A DNA stretch of 64,000 nt from Brettanomyces bruxellensis (taxonomy: Eukaryota > Ascomycota > Pichiomycetes > Pichiales > Pichiaceae): NCBI RefSeq assembly GCF_011074885.1, contig NC_054689.1:992001-1056000 (forward strand), given 5' to 3'. A program made the translations under genes and the position numbers. The notes beneath the pieces are model-generated. The model was not told the origin of the DNA. It made no database searches and saw nothing but the letters and a program-made list of their open reading frames with translations. Of this stretch, positions 20,601 to 27,623 are shown piece after piece; position 1 is the stretch's first letter, and every line of letters begins with the position of its first letter.

Positions 20601-21370
20601 GAACTTCTTCTCCTGACGATATTTCGGAAGATAATGGGGACTCGGATGATTTCATGAAGGTTTCCAAGATGAGGGGAGTTGCCAGTATACAGAAGTATGA
20701 TACAGGAGAAGGTTCCAAATCGAAAGGCAACGATGATGACTCAAGGCTTGTTTCGCAAATTTTCAAAGCATCTGGTGTTCATTCGGCAATTCGGCATGAC
20801 GCAGTGCTTAATTCAGGAGGTGAGGGATCTAATACTGTGAATACTATTGAGCGAGAAGCAGAAAGAATCGCAAAGGATGCAGTTAGTGCTCTTAGGGAGT
20901 CAAGGAAAGCAGCAAGAAAAAGTGGAGTTTCAGTTCCAACATGGACAGGAAGACATGGAGCTGCTGGTAGGATGGCAAGAAAACCGTTGATGAATACCAG
21001 AAAGAAGATACCCGGTGCAGTTCTAGGCCTTCATATTTACCGTGGAAGATCTGGGTTGTCATCTGCTTCTCTTCTGCAGAGTATGAAGAAAAGACAGAAT
21101 TCATCTGGAACTTTGAAGCGGATTGTAAAAGCTCCTCAGAAAGACATTAGCAGTAGCTCCAACGAGAACACGGAGAAGCTCATATACAATCTTAGTAACT
21201 ATATGTCAGGCTTGGATGGATGTTTCAGCACATCAAGCGACATTCTAGATCATCTAAATGTTGACATATCGAATGAGAAGGATGTACGAGTTCTCCGTTC
21301 GATGTTAAGAACAATTTGCAAGTGGGATAAAGTTAGAAAGGGGTGGGTTCTCGGGAAAGAGTTTAGATAG
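17639..21370 (+). CDS. RAD26: Rad26/CSB SNF2-family ATPase, transcription-coupled repair
   Basis: The protein is 1243 aa (S. cerevisiae Rad26 has 1085). An acidic, coiled-coil N-terminus has several Asp/Glu runs (residues ~285-325). The SNF2 ATPase follows: motif I GDEMGLGKT (~437-446), motif Ia VVCPATVLRQW, motif II DEGH (~581), motif III ILSGTPIQNN and LVELWSLFDFIFPG. The helicase C-terminal half has LRMDGTTPIGERQKLVDSFN, TRVGGLGVNLTGA and QARERAWRLGQKKDV. The helicase region matches Rad26/ERCC6 rather than Rad54 or Snf2. Rad26 binds stalled RNA polymerase II and recruits nucleotide-excision repair. A C-terminal winged-helix-like end (SSDILDHLNV, RTICKWDKVRKGWVL) is typical of fungal CSB. 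Confidence 0.95.
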   Translation: MPEKKGEKQEEFFHLPTQDEVASSEKASDVDPQRSGNADGDSVSKADAKETDLGQVTSKAASDSVEDNSEEPVSLQSLGVKFIEQNSLERSVAEQADKVMAEKDVELEQKRLDKALKKLKKLETEVDRLRTKIDFGTGRISQKEALRRRAEKIESSDILQASTDVKEITERLRRAQSIVKDQKDIITESDESTVENTALSSGQKSRRLLDETQQEYLMRIGKITAFGSKNRFIEEVGDGEDENLASSHQNLKRPGLESLEMETAQGENGKQENDNSGKILGKRKRRKVIPIDDDDEYMEPSDDGELVNSSDEDEDDYYTEENVEESDIDDVDVSVPAKKKTPEEEFKNIDDGDEKLYQKRVKEWINTRSRLRALKRPNYVNDSDKPEWEKPHPTANDGILNDEFRIPGDIYPSLFDYQKTGVQWLWELYSQKTGGIIGDEMGLGKTIQVIAFLAGLQYSGKLKKPVLVVCPATVLRQWCNEFHRWWPAFRVMILHSIGSGMSGMSKKRRSQLRDEESWEEDLELEEHQSHRSAHSIMNEQNARELVHRAVSKGHVIITTYVGVRIYAKYLLPVHWQYAVLDEGHKIRNPDSYITLTCKQIRTSNRIILSGTPIQNNLVELWSLFDFIFPGRLGTLPVFQKQFCIPINLGGYANATNVQVQAGYKCAVILKDLISPYLLRRVKADVAQDLPKKSEMVLFCNLTKRQRVLYQSFLHSEDIERILKGKRNALYGIDILRKICNHPDLVEGKIIDGKRETGTKDSKKESSRTLAEKSGKMQVVSKLLQLWQKENRKALIFTQTRQMLNIMEHYMEVLNRETNNTFGYLRMDGTTPIGERQKLVDSFNTDPKYQVFLLTTRVGGLGVNLTGASRVIIYDPDWNPSTDIQARERAWRLGQKKDVTIYRLMIAGTIEEKIYHRQIFKQFLTNKVLKDPKQKRFFKMTDMYDLFTLGDQDTKGTDTADLFGARETNYSGTKERKSKYLSGVNARRRTSSPDDISEDNGDSDDFMKVSKMRGVASIQKYDTGEGSKSKGNDDDSRLVSQIFKASGVHSAIRHDAVLNSGGEGSNTVNTIEREAERIAKDAVSALRESRKAARKSGVSVPTWTGRHGAAGRMARKPLMNTRKKIPGAVLGLHIYRGRSGLSSASLLQSMKKRQNSSGTLKRIVKAPQKDISSSSNENTEKLIYNLSNYMSGLDGCFSTSSDILDHLNVDISNEKDVRVLRSMLRTICKWDKVRKGWVLGKEFR

Positions 21371-21614
21371 GTGTTTTGGAGTTTTATATGGCTTATGTGA
21401 TTTAATAGCATTCCAAGTATGTAGAAGAAGGAACGAAATCCTGTGAAAGAGCGGGCCTTGGATAGAGAGCAAAGGCCCGATAGAAGATAGAGATGAGATA
21501 AAAAATATGATAGAAAATAAAAATTGAAGAAAAAAAATCCTTTACTAGACTAGCAATTCACCGTTTACTAGTTGATAACCTGTTTAATCGCATCATTAAG
21601 CAAGAAAGATAGCT
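21371..21614. terminator. Convergent 3' region with GC-rich hairpin
   Basis: The 244 bp between RAD26 and PRC1 contain a perfect 8-bp inverted repeat, CGGGCCTT (21452-21459) and AAGGCCCG (21472-21479), with a 12-nt loop. A-rich sequence follows. Its role in 3'-end formation is inferred from position only. Confidence 0.5.
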
Positions 21615-23276
21615 TCATAGTTTGCTCTTCTTGCCGGTTAGAGCGTAATCACCGGAAAGCCATCTGCTCAACATTACGTAGGAGCTGACAGGCTGGTCAT
21701 ATGGCACCATGTGACCTCCATCATACATCCTTGCAAAGGTGAAAATACCATAGTTCTTGGCCTCACCAATAGCAGTGCCATTGAAGTTCAAAGGAACCAT
21801 GTCGGCACTCTTGAACTGCTTGTGGCCATCCCAAGGTAGAGCATCACTCCAAGCATGATTACCAAGCCAGTTGCAGATGAAGTCCTTGTCACCAGCATAG
21901 ATCAAAACAGGAACATCGGCAGCCAAGACTGTGGAGATGTCCTTCTGGAAAGGTTTCATCCAGTCTCCGGCAAAGAGGAAGTTTCTGTTAATGTCCATGT
22001 TGCAGGATTCGTACTTGTCAACCTCAGCACCGACTTTCTCCTTGACCTCATCCAGGTTCAAGTAATCGTCTATGTACTGCAAGCCCTCGTAGCAGAGATC
22101 GTTATCCTCGCACATCTTTCTGATGTCATAAACGTTCTTTCCCGTCTTCTGGTATGGGCCCATCTGGCCGTTATTGCAGTAGATTGAGGCAGGAACGCAG
22201 GCAAAGACAGATTCTGTGTTGTAGCACGACTCAATTAGTGAGATGCAACGTGGGAGTGTGTCGGCCATCGAGGCACAGGCCTCCTCGTCCAAAACAGGCT
22301 TGTATCCATTCTCATATGAGCAGGCCATGGTGTGGTACTCAGGGTATTGGTTGAGAGGATCAGTTAGACCGTTTCCAATGAGAAGAGAAGTCAAGTTGAA
22401 GGATCTCTCTGGGTGTGAGAGGATCTCGGCAGCAAATGCTGGGAGATAATGGCCACCGTAGGACTCACCGGCAATGTGAAATGGCCGGTTAAGGTACTCT
22501 GGGAATTGTTGGAAGAACAACTCCAAGAAGGCATATACATCCTTACCTGCGGCCACAGTGTCGGAGATTGAGCCTGAAGAGTACGAATATCCAACATTAA
22601 CAGGCTGGTCCAAGAAGATAACAGATGCATTGTTGTTCCAGGAGAATGGGTTGGAGACAGGCTTCAAGTTCTTGTTGATCGATGAAGGTCCAAGCTCAAA
22701 GAAAAGACCAGTCAACGAAGAGCAGCCCGGGCCACCATTCAACCAAAGGATCACCGGGTCGTTCTTGGGGTCGTTTCTGCTTTCAAAGAACCAGTAGAAC
22801 CAATGCTTGTCATCCTTCAAGTCATCCAAGTAACCCGAATACTGCTTGGTAGTGTCCACACCAAGCGACAATGGGTCTGTTTTCTTCACACGCAACTGGT
22901 AGTTGCTGATTTTGTCAGGGTTCGAAACGTAGAAGTCCCAGAATTCCTTTGCCTTCTTCTTAATTTCGAACTTTGGCTTGTTCCTGAATTCAAGACCAGC
23001 AATTGCCTCTGGGTACTTCAACTCCATCTCTGCCCAAGTCTTCTTTAAATTGATATCCAAGTTCTCAATTGACTCGCCAGTAATCTTGGAAACTTTATCA
23101 AGCAACGTCATGGACTTCTGTGCTCCATCCTGGAGTTTCTGTTTGAGATTATCTAAGTCCAACTTAAGCTGTTGCCCTTCCTGTTTAGGAAATAAGCCTT
23201 TAATGTCCAAGGCAGCTCCATAGGCAGTGGAACTACAGGCGGCAATTGAGCACGCAATAAGTGTTGAAAGCTTCAT
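21615..23276 (-). CDS. PRC1: Vacuolar carboxypeptidase Y
   Basis: The protein is 553 aa and a secretory-pathway precursor. A signal peptide covers about residues 1-20 ([19 protein letters not shown]), then a propeptide to roughly 130, then the serine carboxypeptidase. The oxyanion/Cys region is [11 protein letters not shown], the nucleophile is S272 in [14 protein letters not shown], the catalytic Asp region is [16 protein letters not shown], and the catalytic His is H522 in [12 protein letters not shown]. Several N-glycosylation sequons are present (NNAS, NLT, NGT). CPY trims C-terminal residues from peptides in the vacuole. A QRPL-type vacuolar sorting signal is not evident in the propeptide. 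The gene is divergent from the GAS5-like gene and lies 11 kb from PRB1 on the same strand. Confidence 0.96.
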   Translation of the reverse strand: MKLSTLIACSIAACSSTAYGAALDIKGLFPKQEGQQLKLDLDNLKQKLQDGAQKSMTLLDKVSKITGESIENLDINLKKTWAEMELKYPEAIAGLEFRNKPKFEIKKKAKEFWDFYVSNPDKISNYQLRVKKTDPLSLGVDTTKQYSGYLDDLKDDKHWFYWFFESRNDPKNDPVILWLNGGPGCSSLTGLFFELGPSSINKNLKPVSNPFSWNNNASVIFLDQPVNVGYSYSSGSISDTVAAGKDVYAFLELFFQQFPEYLNRPFHIAGESYGGHYLPAFAAEILSHPERSFNLTSLLIGNGLTDPLNQYPEYHTMACSYENGYKPVLDEEACASMADTLPRCISLIESCYNTESVFACVPASIYCNNGQMGPYQKTGKNVYDIRKMCEDNDLCYEGLQYIDDYLNLDEVKEKVGAEVDKYESCNMDINRNFLFAGDWMKPFQKDISTVLAADVPVLIYAGDKDFICNWLGNHAWSDALPWDGHKQFKSADMVPLNFNGTAIGEAKNYGIFTFARMYDGGHMVPYDQPVSSYVMLSRWLSGDYALTGKKSKL

Positions 23277-24136
23277 ATTCTGTGTTAATTAGTGTTGCAG
23301 AATTGAGGCTAATAGTATTTGTGTAAAGGAAGAGAAAAGAGGCATTTTAAGAGAAAGAAGAAGGAAAGGTTAAAGTATATATCTGCACTATCAGAAAAAA
23401 TATTTTTCCCAATACGCAATTAATTGTTCTATAGGTAATCTGATAACCAGTCAATCTGAGTGTAGAATTTAAATCTATAATACAAAAAAAAATTGATTTA
23501 TATGTCATAACAGCCATACCTATCTGCCGAATTGGGAAAAACCACTGCCTTTTTCTGACTGCCCCGGCGTACACTTCTCACATACGGAATAGTGCTTGTG
23601 TTGTTGCCTATTGTGCGGTTCAGGATTTGCTTTACTTCCGCACAACAATAAAATATGTATTTGCCACTCAACGGCCGTTCAATCAAAGGGCAGTATTTGA
23701 AGCAATAATATATTGTTTGGTGTTAGGATGCATGAAATGAAAATAATTCTTCTGTTCTCAGCCCAACTTGGTCGAGAACCAGATGCAGATAATTTCCGGT
23801 CGAGTGAACAATCAAAAACCATCTTGGGACGACAAATTGAAAGAATAATAGAACGCGCGCGCGAAACCACAAAAGAAAAGTGGAATAAATAATGAAACCA
23901 ATAAATATAAATAAAAAGAATGCTTCCAGGAACAGAGCGTGATTTTAACAAATACAACATCTCTCCCGACAGTATTTTATTCCCCACAAGTACCACTTCT
24001 AACAACTAACTCGAATACCCTGTTTTAAATTAGCAACGGAAAGAGTAACTATCATACTCACGTATATTCATTCATTCACTCATTCATTCATTTATTCATT
24101 CATTCATTTCCAGTACTACTATTACACTCGCTAAGA
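23277..24136. promoter_or_regulatory. Divergent promoter, PRC1 / GAS5-like
   Basis: An 860-bp region. It contains the palindrome AACGGCCGTT (23670-23679), an alternating CG run ending in CGCGAAA (23854-23866; CGCGAAA matches the SBF/Swi4 core) and an AT-rich TATA-like stretch near 23903-23912. An imperfect TTCA tetranucleotide repeat of about 44 bp (24067-24110) sits in the probable GAS5-like leader. Confidence 0.5.
24067..24110 (+). repeat. Imperfect TTCA/CATT tetranucleotide repeat
   Basis: Ten or so 4-bp units (ATTC with one ACTC and one TTTATTC variant) lie 27-70 bp before the ATG of the GAS5-like gene. The tract is likely length-variable between strains. Confidence 0.85.
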
Positions 24137-25618
24137 ATGGTTTCGATTAAGAAAGCAGCTCTCCAATGCGTGCTTGCCGCACTCGCACTTCCCCACGTTG
24201 CCAAGGCTATGATGCCTATTGAAATTCACGGAAGCAGATTTATTAAGCCTTCCTACAACAAGGCCAACACAGGTGAAGTTTTCTTCATTAAAGGTGTTGA
24301 CTATCAACCAGGTGGATCGTCCGGATACAGTGACAGCAGTAAAAGTGACGTTTTATCCGATTCTGATGCCTGTGTCAGAGATGCTTATGCACTTCAGCAG
24401 CTTGGTGTGAATACTATTCGTATCTATACCATCAATCCAGCCATCAATCATGATAAGTGTATGTCCATCTTTGATGCTGCTGGCATTTACGTTATTATCG
24501 ATGTCAACTCTCCACTTTCCAACGAGTCCTTGAACAGAGATGATCCCTCTTCTTCGTACAATTACTGGTATATGGAGAGAGTTTTCAAGGTCATTGATGC
24601 GTTTAAGAACTACCCTAACTTGTTGGGATTCTTTAGTGGAAACGAGGTCATTAATGATGAGTCTTCTGCAAAAGAGGACCCACCTTACTTGCGTGCCGTG
24701 CAGAGAGACATGAAGCAGTACATTGCAAACAATGCAAACAGAACTATTCCCGTTGGATATTCGGCTGCCGATGTCGTCTCACTGAGAACAGCTACTTGGG
24801 AGTACTTCAGCTGTAATATAGATGGAAAGGAAGACGATTCCAAGTCTGACTTCTTTGGTCTTAACTCTTACGAGTGGTGCTCCGGAACTTCCGACTGGGC
24901 TTCCTCCGGTTACTCTGATATCAACAGTACTTTCACCAATGCCACCATCCCAGTCTTTTTCTCCGAGTATGGTTGCAATAAAAATACACCAAGAACCTTT
25001 GACGAGGTTAGCGAAGGTGTCTTTGGTGGTTTGGTCAACACTCTTAGCGGTGGACTTATCTATGAATACTCCGAAGAGGCTGCTGATTACGGGTTAGTCG
25101 ATATTACCGACGGTGACTTGAAAATGGAAAAGGACTATACCAACTTACAGAAGCAGTACGAGAATGTGACAATTGCCAACATCTCCGAGAGTGACGTTGA
25201 CAACAGCACTGTCTTGACTTGCAACTCCAAAAAGATCAAGTCTGCATACTCCTCGTTTGGTGCTAACTTCACACTTCCTAGTGCTCCAGGTGGTGTTTCA
25301 TCATTGATCAAGTACGGTGTCAACAACACCAACATTGGAAAGATCGTTTCCATCAGTGGAAAGGAGACCAAGTATAACATCACTTGGAGTAATGGAACCG
25401 AAGTTAGTGATGTGTCTATCTCGATTAATCCAACCTACAGTATCAGCACGTTGGATACTACTGCTAGTCTTTCAAGCAGTACTGCTTCTTCTTCTTCCTC
25501 TTCCACGGCTTCCTCAACAACAAAAACCTCGAAATCAAAGGGTGAAGCTGGTGTTGCTTTCTTACCTTATGGTTCTATTTCAGCAGCCATTGCAGTTGCG
25601 GCTCTTGCACTTATATGA
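24137..25618 (+). CDS. GAS5: GH72 beta-1,3-glucanosyltransferase, GPI-anchored (Gas5-like)
   Basis: The protein is 493 aa. A signal peptide (about 1-24) precedes the GH72 catalytic domain. The acid/base E170 is in GFFSGNEVIND and the nucleophile E277 is in PVFFSEYGCN. Other blocks are FFIKGVDYQPGG, LGVNTIRIYTINP and FGLNSYEWC. There is no C-terminal X8/CBM43 cysteine box, so the protein belongs to the Gas3/Gas4/Gas5 branch; the short Ser-rich tail and GPI signal (SKSKGEAGVAF then a hydrophobic end to residue 493) look most like Gas5. It elongates and remodels wall beta-1,3-glucan at the plasma membrane and wall. The choice of GAS5 among these paralogs is tentative. Confidence 0.9.
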   Translation: MVSIKKAALQCVLAALALPHVAKAMMPIEIHGSRFIKPSYNKANTGEVFFIKGVDYQPGGSSGYSDSSKSDVLSDSDACVRDAYALQQLGVNTIRIYTINPAINHDKCMSIFDAAGIYVIIDVNSPLSNESLNRDDPSSSYNYWYMERVFKVIDAFKNYPNLLGFFSGNEVINDESSAKEDPPYLRAVQRDMKQYIANNANRTIPVGYSAADVVSLRTATWEYFSCNIDGKEDDSKSDFFGLNSYEWCSGTSDWASSGYSDINSTFTNATIPVFFSEYGCNKNTPRTFDEVSEGVFGGLVNTLSGGLIYEYSEEAADYGLVDITDGDLKMEKDYTNLQKQYENVTIANISESDVDNSTVLTCNSKKIKSAYSSFGANFTLPSAPGGVSSLIKYGVNNTNIGKIVSISGKETKYNITWSNGTEVSDVSISINPTYSISTLDTTASLSSSTASSSSSSTASSTTKTSKSKGEAGVAFLPYGSISAAIAVAALALI

Positions 25619-26004
25619 GAAAAAAAAAGTGGAAAGTGTTTTTTTTTTTTTGTTGTTCCCCCTTATTATTAGGGTATATGTACTTATCTCAGATTTATAT
25701 TTGTAATCCAAACATATTGTGTTCTTCTTTATGATGGGAAACACTTGTCTGGAGTAGAGACACGCTTGTCTGGAGTACAGAGAGGACTACTATATTTCTA
25801 CATTGTCGTCGCGTCAATCGACTTACGCTATGTGCGTGTTCGCACGATGTTTTCGCGAAAATGCTGGAATTTAAACAGCATAGCCGACAGATGATAAACT
25901 TTAGCTATGTCATAGTTTAATAGGATAATTTCATTGAATGGTAAAAATTAACCTCAGATACAAGAGTAGCGTGGATTGGTAGAGTTTGGAACGTATCTTT
26001 GACA
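25619..26004. promoter_or_regulatory. GAS5-like 3' region and DPM3 promoter
   Basis: 386 bp with unusual structure. A 19-bp near-perfect direct repeat (25741-25759 and 25762-25780, core CTTGTCTGGAGTA) comes first. Next is a hairpin GTGCG-TGTT-CGCAC (25832-25845), then the perfect 12-bp palindrome TTTTCGCGAAAA (25850-25861). The palindrome holds two opposed SBF/E2F-like CGCGAAAA cores 143 bp before the DPM3 ATG. Confidence 0.6.
25741..25780 (+). repeat. 21-bp-period direct repeat, two units
   Basis: Two 19-bp units with two mismatches share the exact 13-mer CTTGTCTGGAGTA at 25744-25756 and 25765-25777. They lie downstream of the GAS5-like stop and upstream of DPM3. Confidence 0.85.
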
Positions 26005-26289
26005 ATGACAAAAGCAGCAGATGCAATTCTAGCAGTGATTACCGTCACCACATTATATTTGGCTCTTTATTGCAAAGCCATTCCAACTCCTACAATTTTT
26101 CACGATGAAATTCTCCCCGTGCTACCATGGTGGGCATTGATCACTTATGGATGTTACGCATTGTTCAGCTTGGGGTATGGTGTGTATACCCTTCACGACA
26201 AAAAGGACAAGTACGAAGAGCTCAAAGATCAGATTGTTGAGGCTAAGGCATTCCTCAAGAAGAATGGCATTGATGTTGGTGAAGACTAA
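26005..26289 (+). CDS. DPM3: Dolichol-phosphate mannosyltransferase subunit 3
   Basis: The protein is 94 aa from the ATG at 26005; the frame reaches back to a TTG at 25999. It has two membrane segments (about residues 4-22 and 41-61) followed by a charged helix. The block CYALFSLGYGVYTLHD followed by ELKDQIVEAKAFLKKNGIDV matches human DPM3 (CYALGTVGYRVATFHD, then ELQSQIQEARADLARRGL). DPM3 tethers the catalytic Dpm1 to the ER membrane, where Dol-P-Man is made for N-glycans, O-mannosylation and GPI anchors. S. cerevisiae has a self-anchored Dpm1 and no DPM3, so this gene implies a three-subunit enzyme with an anchor-less Dpm1 elsewhere in the genome. Confidence 0.92.
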   Translation: MTKAADAILAVITVTTLYLALYCKAIPTPTIFHDEILPVLPWWALITYGCYALFSLGYGVYTLHDKKDKYEELKDQIVEAKAFLKKNGIDVGED

Positions 26290-26430
26290 ATAAATGACAG
26301 GCATCCGAATCAATCGGACGTATATAGCTGTTATCCATACAGATAATAAATAAAATTAATGACGCTTTGTCCCCAATGATCGTATATATATACATAAGCT
26401 CTATTTGTAGTTGAAGCAAAAAAATTTCAC

Positions 26431-27228
26431 TCACATGTTTGCTTCTTGAGTATTTTTCCTAAACACCTTCACGCAGTGCTCAAACCCAGATGGTTTTATC
26501 CGTGATTCATCTGAAACATTACCTCCAACTTTCCTTTGAACGTTTCTTTTCTTTTCTGCTTCTTCTTTTTGAGCTCTTGCAAGTTTTGCCTCCCTCTTCT
26601 TTTCTTCAAATTCCTGGAGTACTTTCAACCCTATAGGAATTTCATACTTTACATGTTGCTCTCCTCTTTCTCCCCACAACTTCTTTGGAATGTATTTTAG
26701 TGGAAGGTTTCCTGGAGGAGGGTCAAAATTCAGTGGCCACTTCTCCTTTATATTGTTTTCCTGCTTTTCTAAAGCCTTCACTGCCTCCTGGGTTTTCGCT
26801 TTCCAGTATTGCAAATCCTCATTAAATAGATCCCACACACAATTTATGCACCCACTCATACAACAGCTGTCTGGCTCTATAGGTTTTTTCGGCACTCTAA
26901 TACCAGCTATCAGTTTATATATATCCTTATATGAGACATCACGTCTAGAAGACTTCGCTGACTCGTTTTTATCTGAAAAAATATCATCATAACTTGGCGG
27001 CTGAACTCCATTTAATGGATCGAATACCATAACTTGAGGTCGTTCTCTTTGCTCTTTCTGTCTCCTTATTATGGCATCATCCTCTTGGCTCAGGGCATAT
27101 TTTGCGTGGGGAAGCCAGATGTCGTAAAACTTGAACTTGGAGGAGCTACTGTATTCTCTAATTAATCTTATTGAAGGTAAATTTTGCGAGCCCCCTCGGA
27201 ATCGTGTAATCTGTTTGATATATGTCAT
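26431..27228 (-). CDS. Mitochondrial protein with Oxidored-like (OXLD1-type) domain
   Basis: The protein is 265 aa. The N-terminus is basic and Ser/Arg-rich (MTYIKQITRFRGGSQ to about residue 30), as in mitochondrial presequences. The signature is PKKPIEPDSCCMSGCINCVWDLF, with cysteines at 122, 123, 127 and 130. This is the Cys-rich 'oxidoreductase-like' domain found in human OXLD1 and, from memory, in the S. cerevisiae protein YPL107W. Four close cysteines suggest metal or cofactor binding, but no reaction is established. A Lys/Glu-rich coiled coil follows (~205-235). The gene is divergent from NPL4. Confidence 0.8.
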   Translation of the reverse strand: MTYIKQITRFRGGSQNLPSIRLIREYSSSSKFKFYDIWLPHAKYALSQEDDAIIRRQKEQRERPQVMVFDPLNGVQPPSYDDIFSDKNESAKSSRRDVSYKDIYKLIAGIRVPKKPIEPDSCCMSGCINCVWDLFNEDLQYWKAKTQEAVKALEKQENNIKEKWPLNFDPPPGNLPLKYIPKKLWGERGEQHVKYEIPIGLKVLQEFEEKKREAKLARAQKEEAEKKRNVQRKVGGNVSDESRIKPSGFEHCVKVFRKNTQEANM

Positions 27229-27623
27229 GTTTGCCTCTCGGTGCTTTATCTATTGTTGCAAACGTAGATTATTTTGCTTTCTCATTGAACATCCTATCCA
27301 TCCAACTAAAACTCAGATTCCACAAAAGGCAAACTACGATAATGACGAATGTTTATATTTAAAGCAGGTCAAATAGAGAAGGAAATTGTAATGGGTCATG
27401 AAATAGTATGAAGCACCGAGATCGGCTTATAGAAAGTTTGTCATTTTTCACCATCTACCTAGATCCTTTTTTTTTTTTTTTTTTTTTTTTGGAGGATAGA
27501 TAATTGTGTTTCGCCTCCTATCTCTTCATACATCGAGAACCAATCACCATTCATTGCAACCATTCTTGCAACACTTTATCATCTTCCATTTCAATTACTG
27601 ATTTGGCAATTTGGATCTGAATC
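27229..27623. promoter_or_regulatory. Divergent promoter, OXLD1-like / NPL4
   Basis: A 395-bp region carrying an uninterrupted run of 24 T (27467-27490), 134 bp before the NPL4 ATG. The run is probably a nucleosome-excluding poly(dA:dT) element. Confidence 0.55.
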
